NCBI GenBank assembly: GCA_905147135.1
Contig: LR990059.1
Location: forward strand, 13,911,001 to 13,975,000
From: Blastobasis lacticolella
Taxonomy: Eukaryota > Arthropoda > Insecta > Lepidoptera > Blastobasidae
Length of the DNA: 64,000 nt
Direction of reading: 5' to 3'
Shown one piece after another: positions 54,046 to 64,000 of this stretch. How positions within the stretch are numbered: position 1 is the stretch's first letter; the number at the start of each line of letters is the position of its first letter. The notes below the pieces were generated by a model. It searched no databases. It saw only the letters and a program-made list of their open reading frames with translations, and had not been told where the DNA came from. A program made the position numbers and the translations under genes.

Positions 54046-57000
54046 AGTATGTTTAAATATTAGGCGATTTATTTTTGTAAACCAAGTTTATTTAAATAGT
54101 ATAAATGAAGCAGCCTATTATGTTAAATGAACCCAATTTATACAAACACAGAATAAAAAGAAACTGAAATGTTAAAATGTTTTTTAAGATAAAAAGAATC
54201 GAGAGGCACACAAATAATGTTGAAACAATATCGTAATAATGATTAAATTACGACTATATTTAGCGCAAAGTTACTTTGACGTAGTTCATTGCTTGTATTC
54301 CAATAATAATTGAAATATATAATTGTATTCTGAGAAGTGATTTCGTTCTCATTGTAATAAATCGAGAAGAATGGGCGAAATGAAACAAAGTAGCTTTATT
54401 TGATCAGACTAGTGTTTTTTGTTCAAACGGTAATGTGTGAATGGCACGATAGTATCGATCTTACAACGTCGTGCAGTGGTTACCAAGTAGCAATTTCAAC
54501 CACCGACGAAAAACGAGGGGAGTTATGTTATAAGTTTGTCTGTGTAACTCCCGAAAGGATACACCAATTTAGATGCGGTTCTCTGTTTTTAAGCAGATAT
54601 ATACACTCTTTATTGCACAAAAAGTAACAAAAAAAGAAAATTTAACAGGTCTTTAGATTCTTCGTTTGGTTTCATTCTAATCGGTTTAGTATAGGAAATA
54701 TTTTAGTATAAGTCTACATGGTGGAGTTTTTTTGACATTTTCCTGGCAGTTATTATTTACCTAGTAGGAGAAATGGGCAAGCTGAGCCCCGAGGCCGCTA
54801 ATTTACTAATGGCTGGATCGAATTGTAATTGGATTGCAATCGCAGCTCAACGGTAGTTTTAATACCTAGGTGTATTTTCAACACAGCCGTGCCCTGTACT
54901 CGCCTAGCAAGCTTGGAAAGCAAAAATTATTAAGCAATAAGCATACAATTCTTTACAAGTTTAACATATTATGAACATACAGTTCCAGTGCAAAGTCTAT
55001 GACTAAGAACCTACGCCGTACTTTCAATGAAGTGAACATGGTTGGATAATTTTAAGTGAATAAATGAACGGACCCTTGGTAAAATTAAAAAGCATGTTCC
55101 GTGCAGTATGGTTTGAACAGTATCTCGAATCTAAGCGTTTATACAATAAAGTTATAATCCAACTTAAGTTGACCCGTAGGCATTTAACTGTTTGTAGTAT
55201 TGTGGTAAAGCAAGGGGAGGTCCAGTTGAACTGGTAATTGTGCACAACACATTGGTTATCAGTAAGATCTCGGCAAGGGTAATGTTTTTAGTAATAAAAA
55301 CATTTATACAGGGTGAACAATTAGTCGACGTAGTGAGTGAGAGAGAAATAGAATTATTATTTGCGTTAATTGGATAGATTTTATCGAACCAGGGCGTGTT
55401 GTTTGGACCTATATCATTTTGAGCTATGAGGCACATGCTATACTTTTGTTTCTGTTAAATTACTTAATTACAGTCCGTTACGTTTGTGGAGGCAGTTAAT
55501 TTGAATAAATTGAGATATTGTATGCGGTAGAGTAGAATATAGCACATACTCCAGTTTGTTCATGGGTGCAGTAGGTTAGGTATAGGATGAGAGGCAAACC
55601 AGATACTACTTTCATGGACCGAATAAATCCTACTATAACATACAAGAGTATATAGATGATAAAAAAGTATTTAAGCTACGAGTTATATAAGATGGGATTA
55701 AAATTTGTGCAAGGACAGATAATAAATAAATGCATAATAGTCCATGTCGTTATAAATTTGGTTCATAGACCAGATAATGGACAACAGTACTTGTAATTGT
55801 GAACATTCAACAATGTCATCTCTAGCCCCTAACAAAGCTGGAGATTAGAAACTTAGCTAATTACAAAGCGCCAACGTATAATAATTTTGTGTAGATCACA
55901 GGCATCGGGCACATGACATTCGAAATCAAGCAGTAAATTCCATCACGATTAACATCTTGATTGTCAATATACGAAATATTAATACAAAAACGATATCAAA
56001 TATTTGTGACGGAGAACAAACAAAAAAGATTAACTTATCGCGTAATAAATGAGGCAGATAAACTCCCGGACGAAAATCCCTTAAACGGTCATCGACTTGC
56101 TTTTTATAAGCATCAACAGATAAGCATCTAAGCGCATGGCTTGGGCGCATTAAGTCTGAAAAAGGTACGTCAATTTGTCAAAACGTGGCACTATCTGAAC
56201 AGAAATCCCTCATTGGACCCAAGACGATCTATCGGGAGTATCACTGGATCTAAACAACAGGTACTTATCGAAAATCTCCGAAAGTACACAATGCATATTC
56301 AAGAGCAGAACGTCTCCAGAGGGACAGTTATCGAACTGTCCATCTCTCGACGGTAGCCGATTTGTCAATGCCTCCTCCTTTAATTAATAAAAAAGTATTC
56401 GTCGACGAACACGAGAAAGAAACGTTAATTAATTCGGGTCGGTTCGCGCACTGAACTTTTTTTACGTAAATTATGATTATCGTAGACCTTTTAAAGTTTG
56501 CTGTGGCGGCAGGAAAAGGATTTTTTGCGGAATTTAAATATAGAATTAGGGGGGAAAATTAAATTAAAATGTACCTTTCTATTATTAATTTGTGTGAGGA
56601 GGTCCAATTTCTACTTTCTTTTTGATGACGAACTCTTTGATCGCCTTTTAAATGTTAATATCAAGTGCGTAAGGTATGTAAACCTACTTTTTATAAAAGA
56701 GTCAACTTTTATTACAGGTACTTTAAAAACGTTACTGTTGTAATTATAAAAAAAGCTATACCTTGAAAGTAAAAATAACTCAAGTACATTTTGAGAATAA
56801 AAAAAAAACTTTGACACGGACATAACTTTTGAGTTGTCCTAATCTACATAGGACTCGGTTGAAACTAAAAAGGCTAAAACATTCAGTTTGGAATTATGCG
56901 CATATATATTAGACAAATATGCCTACTCATCTCAAACAATTAGATGAACAAACACACAAAGTTATTGTCTATTAGGGGACGGACGGCAGAATTAGTAACG

Positions 57001-59049
57001 TAATGACTTTGTACCTTTGTGTAAATATTCAATAATCCATCACAACGTCGACAAAATCGTGCAGATCCGACGTCTCTAGTATTTAACATTTACTCATTAC
57101 ATTTAAACTATTTACAAAGTAAATGATTTAATCATCATGAGGGGGATTTATGATTAGGATTGATTGGTCAATAGAGTATATTAGAACGAATATATTTGAA
57201 GTTCGTTTTTGTGATTGTTTTTTATTTTAATGTGAGGATGTGCTTGATGCAAGCTAGATGCCTGTCTAGAAACACTTTTCGCTCTAGCCTGAAGGTAGAA
57301 CTAGAATTCTGTTTTATAAGTCAAGACAAAATTGACATTTACTGTTATATTGCTCTGTTATATATCGTTGATTTGATGCTTATTTAAATAAAAATGTTTT
57401 TACTAAGCGAAACAATTTGTGTAACCAACAAAACTTGTAAAAAATTTCGTTTCCGGTTCACAGATAACATGTAATTGTTTATGCCTGGTCTATTGGCTAT
57501 ATCTAGTTATTTACCTCTACCTGGCATCTGTTCAGAAATTGTCCCTACTAATTAATCAATGTTCGTCCCATTGAACACTTGTCGCTATGTACACTTCTGC
57601 TAATGGTCCTGTACACATAATTAGGAAACAAGATTCTCTTATCTGTTTGTCTTTATGAAGTAGCTACGTCGATGTGTTTAGTTACCTCTATAATTGATTT
57701 ACAGTGTTTGCTTGCTCGTCTGTTCACATTTTGTAAAAGTGAACTTGTGTGTAGGTACGAGTAGATTGAGAAATTTAAATAGCCAGTGACCTCAATTAGG
57801 TTATTTACATACAGTTTTTAAAAAGCCCTGTCCGAACCATTGACATATTATTATTCTTACTCTCGGTTACTCGGTATAAAAATTAATATTGGTGGATGCT
57901 GGAGACGGTAAGCCGAGGATACGGCGCATTGGCGCTTATTGGAGGAGCAGTGCAGCAGGTGTCCAGCAGTGGACTGGTTTGTGGGCGATGGCACATTCGC
58001 ATGAAAGTTACAGGCGGCTATGGTTTCTCTTGTGTGTTTGGTTCGGTTGTCATATTAAACGAATTTTTGGGTTTTGTGGAAATGGTTAAAATAAATTAAA
58101 AGAAAATAAAAAGCAATTTGTTTAGTTGCACAAGTGCTACATACCTACTTGTTAAATTTTGTTTTGTATATTATACAGCGTTCGAATGCGGTTTCTTCGC
58201 ATGAAATTAGACTCATCAGCTGTAATTTTACCTTGTTAACCTTAATCTTTACTGATCAAAAAAGTCAATGTCTCTGGGAAATCAAGAAATGGAAAACTAG
58301 TATTTGTTGAAATAAATGTTTTCTTTTATTTCCTACTTTCAGTTGTTAGCGTGTTCAAAAAAACTCTTATTTGTATTTTTAAATATAGATTACGTTTTTT
58401 CCGTGTATCGAATCTGATATAATTCATATCAATATAGATCAAAAGTATAGCCTATAACATTTAATTTAGATTTACAAGATGCAGTTATTCCTATAAAATG
58501 GTTTACCTTATCACATGAAGCCTATAACATTGTACGACCACCCATCAGTTCTGCGAACAGTGACGAATCGATATTCGCATCGGGACACCTACGACGCGTC
58601 TGGTTTCTTATAAAAGGTGTTGCTTTTATTGTATCCAATTAACTGGTTGACGACTTAATCCCATCGGCTAACAGAGGTGACCGCAAGAATGCAGGCGGTA
58701 GGTCTTGGGAGGATAAAACGTGTAGTATAAATAAAATAAAAGCTGATCTCGAAGATTGTGGCGAGATGACTACAAAATTTGCGACTGGTGTTTTGACTTA
58801 GCGGTTTTACGCCAATAAAGACGATTTATTGGTATCTAATAATAAAGGAGACAACGATTTATCACGGCGACCGCTTGCGGCTACCGACCATGGATTTTAC
58901 GGTAATTTTCGCATCTAAGCTTGTGGTTGTTTGGGGCTAGAAGATAATTTATTAATATAAGTAGTTAGTATTTTTTTGCAAACATAAAAGATTCATAAAT
59001 TGGTTACTTGGACTTAATAAATTGTATATGATGAGTATGCCTTATAGTA
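54046..59049. other. Intron, nothing certain
   Basis: Includes a likely RTE tail relic near 57945-57975 (TGCAGCAGGTGTCCAGCAGT, GGAC). Many short frames without motifs or trustworthy splice sites. No host exon seen. Confidence 0.3.
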
Positions 59050-59200
59050 ATACAATGGATGGCGATGGATTGACATCTCCGAGTCGGAAGCGAGTTAAGA
59101 CTTGTAGATGCCGAATATTGGACAAAAAGGAGAAAAAATAACAGAAAACCGGATTCTAGCAGAAGCCGGTATTGGCCGCTCGGATGATGATGATGAAATT
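59050..59200 (+). repeat. Repeat K tail
   Basis: ATGGCGATGGATTGACATCT, AGAAAACCGGATTCTAGCAG, AAGCCGGTATTGGCCGCTCG and GATGATGATGATGA. Confidence 0.55.
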
Positions 59201-60764
59201 AGTACAGTATAGTAGCTAGTGCTTAGTGTTTATAATATTCGTACATTATAACCTAATTAGAGATATACTTAATTATTAAAAAAAAAAAGATATTTATTTA
59301 GAATTTAGCTCAGACATATAAAAAGAAAATTACATAAAATTAAAATAAATTAAACGAGAAAAAAAAAATTATGAGAAAAAAAAATTACGCTTCTAGAAAA
59401 TTTTCTTGCGCTGGCGACCCTAATACTGGTTGAATAGTTGAGGGCCCCGAAATGGTATTTATTTTATTTTTTATCCAGCCGTATCTTTCGTTTACCGAAG
59501 AAACTTGTACGATTAATATTATATATTTATGGGAGCAAATAAATACGAATATGAACATAAATAAGACCATTGGCTCTGGCTCAGCAAATTAAAATATTAA
59601 TTGCTTCAAATGGTAAACAATATTACTACCTCGGTACGTCAATAGAAATATGAATCTGAATTATCTTCATAAACAGTCCATTTAAACTGAGATTAGATAT
59701 CTACAAAAACGTAATCCAGTAAACCACGCAATAGTACCACTCGGAGTATACTCCAAAGAAATTATGATTAATGTTCTCATAACGGCTAATCTCACACAGT
59801 TCAACAAACATCCAAGAATGCTCTTGAGTTGCAGTAAACTTCTAAAGTAAAGAGAAAGGCAGCGTCTTATACACTATCAATGTTAACACAGTACACATTA
59901 GGAAATCCACGGAAACGGCCCGGATCCCGGCGGATTTTGTAACGAACGTGGCTAAGTGAGAACAAATAAAGAAAGAGTTTAAGCTCACTCACAGTCAAAT
60001 TAAACGGTTGAAGATACAACGTTGTGCGGTAGAGCTTTCGGCTAGTTTTGTTTCGTTATTTCGACTAGAAAGTACGTTAGCTTGCACTGTAAATATTGTA
60101 AAACGGAATGGTTACTCTCATCTGGGTCTACGTTTGTTTTATACCTATTGTTATTGTTGAACAAGTTTTAGTCACGTACCTATAACTTTTCCTATTACTG
60201 GGTATTCATTAGATATCATTGAATGTCTGAAAGGAATCAGCTTATCTATAAAAGATAACGCTGTATGTGTCTTTTTATTGTCATTCGATTTGTGTTTGTT
60301 ATATAACTTTATTGAAGTATTTATAGCTATTTTCATTCTGTTATTCATTTGTTCAATAGTTATTCTTAGTTGAAAACGTACTTGAGCAAAGTTGGGACCA
60401 CTCGCTAGTCTTATAATCCAAACTTTCAATATTTATTACTCCGATTAGGGTTTCATTTAATTGGATAATTAGTAATGAATTTATCTATGTACAAAGAAGT
60501 ATAAACACAAAGGCACATCAATACGTGAAGTCTGATCAATAATGGCTCGTGGGTAATGAGCCCTATCCTCAGGTTGAATAAGCTCGTAATTTGATATAAT
60601 GATGTAACCAGTTTATTTTTACACTAATTTACGTAATTTACGTATCAACAACTTGACAGCTACCGATACCTACCATATCAATATTCGTTTACGTTTCAAC
60701 TTATAAATTGAGAAGAGTCAGACGTTGGGTAACTATATACATACTCATATTATAGCATGATCGC
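59201..60764. other. Intron, one LINE-tail-like A-rich stretch
   Basis: 59280-59370 resembles 876-960 (TATTTATTTAGAATTTAGCTC, AGACATATAA). Otherwise nothing recognised. Confidence 0.35.
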
Positions 60765-60905
60765 GAGCATCTGTGACTGAGTGGCTAAGGTACTCGACTC
60801 GTAAGCGAGAGGTACCGGGTTCAAATACCACTGCGGCCATGTACCAATAACTCTTTTCTGAGTTATGAACATTAGGTGAATGCTAACAGATGCTCTTATC
60901 GTGAT
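60765..60905 (+). mobile_element. tRNA-derived SINE, head and start of body
   Basis: GAGCATCTGTGACTGAGTGG, GTACTCGACTCGTAAGCGAG, AGGTACCGGGTTCAAATACC and CTAACAGATGCTCTTATCGT. This is the best-preserved tRNA-like head in the window, but it is a SINE, not a tRNA gene. Confidence 0.75.
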
Positions 60906-61999
60906 GGTAAGTAGCTTTCTGGAGATCTTTCCAAATTCGGGGGACCTGGGTCAAAGTTTTTTTATCTTTAGTTTAGTTAGGATTAAGGTCTTTTTGTTAG
61001 ACTAAGGCTTTTTTTAAATATTAATAATTGTTTTGATTTTTATCTTTGTCTAAATTAAATAAAGAATTTCTTAATGGACATAATTCAAAGTCAGCCCAAA
61101 TTCCACTAAAGACTACGCACTGAATCCCTAAGCTCATTTACGACGTCTAAACACCTAGTTGAGGAACGTGGAATTTGAAGGAGCCGCCTCACAAACTCGT
61201 AGACCGTAAAACTGGCAGATGGAAAGATAAATGCGCATTGTCGCTAACATGGGTTCATTAAGGCCCGCATAAGTCAAATATTTACCCAGCAAGATAAGCG
61301 GGCCAAACTGTATATTCATTACCATTTTTGGTACAAAACGCGTCATGGTTTCCGTAGATAACACGTTTTGTGGACGATTCATCAAGTGTTTGGTATTGTG
61401 ACAGACGATTCCAAATCGTTTCTTTTGGAATGTACCTGTTAGTTTAAGATATTATCTCTGTGACTTTAAGTAGTACCCTAAATGCAGATTTACAGATATA
61501 AGCCTGAGGAGTCCTGGTTGAGTACGTTACCTTCCCCCGCCCATTTTCCCATTCCATTTTTTAAGTTAGGTTGGCGCAATATTCCTCTCGCTCTTGAGCA
61601 TTGTAGCTAAACATTTTTGGATTTATGTTTTATGACCGGCCTTGGGCGTGCTGTCGCAGTGTTATAAACATACAACAGAAAAATCGGTTGCCTACTTTCT
61701 GGTCTACGGTTAGGTCTAATGCTTACTAAACTTAAGAGACTACTAAGTTGGCGCCTTATGATATTCCGAAGCATTACTTTTCGAATGCGCGGGCGAGGCG
61801 ACCTTGATAGGACGGCCGAACATCCGCCTCCGAAAGCGACCATATTTTATACTACGTACGGATTAGTATCAACTTTCTAGCTGCCTCCTAGATCGGCGCT
61901 GCCGCCTTACGACCTTAGGCGCCTCTTACGACCTCCATATTCGAATGGATTAGTGCAATTTTATTCTGCCATCAAATGGCACACGGCACAGTTGTCACA
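60906..61999. other. Intron, nothing recognised
   Basis: The reverse 76-codon frame at 61155-61385 has no features I recognise. Confidence 0.3.
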
Positions 62000-62105
62000 C
62001 ATATTACCGGGTTTTTACCTCGAGATAAAAACAATTAACAAACCCTATAATATATGTAGTGAAAGTGTAGTGTATATATAATAACCACGAAAGTCTTAAA
62101 ACGTA
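62000..62105. repeat. Decayed relative of the 53597 foldback element
   Basis: CACACATATTACCGGG, TTTTTACCTCGAG, TAAAAACAATTAACAAACCC and TATGTAGTGAAAGTGTAGTG follow the same outer arms with the centre deleted, followed by ATAACCACGAAAGTCTTAAA as at 53806. Confidence 0.75.
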
Positions 62106-62109
62106 TACC

Positions 62110-62290
62110 AACAGTTGTGTTCCGGTTTGGAAGATTAGGCAGCTTGTATGATTACGGGCAAGAAGACCACATAGTACATACTCAACGCGCCTGTGATGAT
62201 AAATTTTTCTTGTCCTAAATCGTAGATGTTAACCCTACAACTCAGTATCAAACGATATCTGCTCGTTACATGTGATGGAAAACCTGATGA
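62110..62290 (+). repeat. Dispersed LINE-like 3' repeat J
   Basis: GTTGTGTTCCGGTTTGGAAG and AAATCGTAGATGTTAACC relate to 22130-22270. Confidence 0.5.
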
Positions 62291-62355
62291 AAAACCTTTC
62301 AACCCGGAATATAAACAACTGCCGTTTCGAACATAAAGACAAAATAAATACTCAC

Positions 62356-62961
62356 TGGTTCCGTGTCGCAAGTCTCCAAATCAGATATAGGATCATCCCC
62401 ACAGTAATATTCTGCTTGTAGGAACGGTGGCCTGGGCGGCGGCGGCAATAGGAACTCAGGAGGTGGCCCAAGACAGTCACACTCCGTCAAGTCCGTGGGC
62501 TCTATCTCCCACATCTCGTACTTATCTAACTTAACACTACTCACAACCCTTTCACTGATATCACTATCACTATAATCACTAATATCACGTTTCTCACGGT
62601 TTACATAGTTTGAAGTCCTTTCTTTTATCAAATTCGCTATGTAAAGTTCGTCGTCGACGTCACTCCACACGTTCTCTCTGACTTTTTCGTCTTCTTCATT
62701 GTCATCTGTTGACTCCTTTCTTACTTCGGCCGCTATAACGCGTTTTTCGATACCACCATTAACGTTAACATCTGCGTTCTCGCTGTTATTTTCTTGAACA
62801 CCAATTCGGGCATCATTTTCTTGTATTTCTGTATTATGATCAGATTTCACATCGTTGTTCCCAATTGGGTTTCTGTTGTTGTAATTGACGTTGCCGAAGC
62901 CATTCCGTCGCGTCCAAAAAGCCGTGCGCTTAGTTGGACTACCGATGTACCTTTCGGCCAT
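62356..62961 (-). CDS. First coding exon (probable): acidic N-terminal part of the membrane protein
   Basis: The minus-strand frame runs from an ATG at 62961 (G at +4) for 202 codons to a donor CCA|GTGAGT at 62356, phase 0. An acceptor-like GTTGCAG lies at 62984-62990 and an in-frame TAA at 62980-62982, so the ATG is probably the start and 62962-62983 would be 5' UTR. Residues 30-130 are rich in Asn, Asp and Glu. A Cys and Pro-rich end follows (E-C-D-C-L-G-P-P-P-E-F-L, then Y-Y-C-G-D-D-P-I). No signal peptide is visible, so with the next exon it would be a type III membrane protein, or an upstream alternative start is missed. The join to 51744-51856 is by phase and strand only. Confidence 0.62.
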
Positions 62962-62983
62962 ACGCAGTCTTCTTTCACGTTAC

Positions 62984-64000
62984 CTGCAACAACAAATAGA
63001 ATATAAATGAAACCGTTATTGCAGCTGGAGTGTGAGCAAACCAATTTGTCTGCTTTAGAGTTTGATATATCGTTTCAGGGATCAATCTACTTATTATTTG
63101 ATAGGAAAGCTAACACCTCATTTTGTGTAACAAAGACGCCGCAATTAGAGGCTACCACGTTTGTGAGCACAATGGCTGCGGAACCTGTACCGATATCATC
63201 GTTCGTTCAGTGCTTATTTTAATTTATTTTTTATCGGCTCAAATTGGATGGACGGGTTTGGAGGTATGCTCATTTCGTCGCTATCACGATGGACTCTTCA
63301 ATTCCAATTGGAAAGTTTAAAGTTCAATACATAGCGTGTTATAAATATAACTTATTCGGTTTTAGTTAAAACCTCCAATCAAGGAAAAAACACATAAAAT
63401 AATACTAATTATTTTATAGACTTAAGTCTAATATAGATTGTTTATTTTCCTCTTCTTTTCTTTATTATATGCTTCTGCAATACAACGTGCCGTTCAAAAC
63501 AACGTGACTCATATTGAAACGTCCTATGTAAGTAGATTGATCTATTCAAGCAGTCAGCTTTTGCAACATCTATAATATGGAGATGACATTCAGGTATTTC
63601 GTGATGTGAAAGTAGTCCTGATTTTACAATCAGATAGGTATTATACGAAATCAATATCACAGTTATGTATTTTTAGAAACGTAGCCTATGTCGCCATATG
63701 CTTATAACTATAATAAATATATTGCTTGAGTATGTGCTTGTTAAGTATATAACAAGTAACAAGACTGATACGTCTGTCAAGGTCTATTTAATATGTAGCA
63801 CACTTCTAATAACAAAAAATTTAAGAAAACCTGACAAGAATCCCAAACACTCGTCTTACTTAAAAGTACTGATCAACAAGTGCTGAACGCCTGTATAGTT
63901 ACACAGTCGTTAATTAGACAGCGTGTGTATAAACTTATCTGGACCATGACAGCGTCGCTGTTGTTAGAATTGGCATGACATTTCAAAATGGTGACAGTTA
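62984..64000. other. Upstream of the first coding exon, nothing recognised
   Basis: This should hold intron or promoter sequence of the minus-strand gene; non-coding first exons may lie here or beyond the window. No motif identified. Confidence 0.3.

Noticed and set aside
60765..60840. Possible functional tRNA gene
   Set aside because: The A and B boxes are present, but the acceptor stem does not pair and the SINE body continues downstream.
61155..61385. 76-codon minus-strand frame that looks protein-like
   Set aside because: No recognised motif, no convincing splice sites and no phase link to the neighbouring exons.

Overview
The window looks like nuclear DNA from a moth or butterfly (Lepidoptera). 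It is AT-rich and intron-like, and packed with decayed repeats of types common in lepidopteran genomes: tRNA-like SINEs, RTE, CR1 and Jockey LINE tails, foldback MITEs, and short elements ending in (GAT)n. There are no operons or bacterial signals. Species cannot be named from sequence alone. All family assignments come from motif recognition, not a database search.

Left edge (1-3.9 kb): a tandem array of U1 spliceosomal snRNA genes. Two copies are identical over the RNA (614-775 and 1880-2041) and sit in a duplicated unit of about 1.27 kb. A U1 3' fragment lies at 2924-3023, and a third, diverged copy of the unit's upstream part lies at 3551-3906. hAT-type transposon debris, including a BED-finger relic, is wedged into the array. 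From 3.9 to 25.9 kb I see no host gene, only mobile-element remains: a 20-bp minisatellite, a long-armed MITE, RTE and other LINE fragments, SINE copies, and a 2.35-kb DNA transposon (13244-15596) with 39-bp inverted ends and a broken reverse-strand ORF.

The only protein-coding host gene I can support runs on the minus strand. Its exons are 62356-62961 (acidic N-terminal part), 51744-51856 (a transmembrane segment), 26940-27108 (proline-rich juxtamembrane tail) and 25933-26568 (C-terminus and stop). The splice phases fit exactly and give a model of about 507 residues with one membrane span and two PLYE(D/E)L motifs in the tail. I do not recognise the family.

Inside its 24.6-kb intron, in the opposite orientation, lies the most complete element of the window. 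It is a full-length, apparently intact Jockey-clade LINE (42206-47477) with 5' UTR, ORF1 (three CCHC knuckles), ORF2 (endonuclease and reverse transcriptase) joined to ORF1 by a TAATG stop-start overlap, a poly(A) tail and a 13-bp target-site duplication.

The right part (47.5-64 kb) is intronic repeat-rich DNA. It contains a perfect 96-bp inverted repeat (53597-53801) that belongs to a foldback family with a decayed relative near 62.0 kb.
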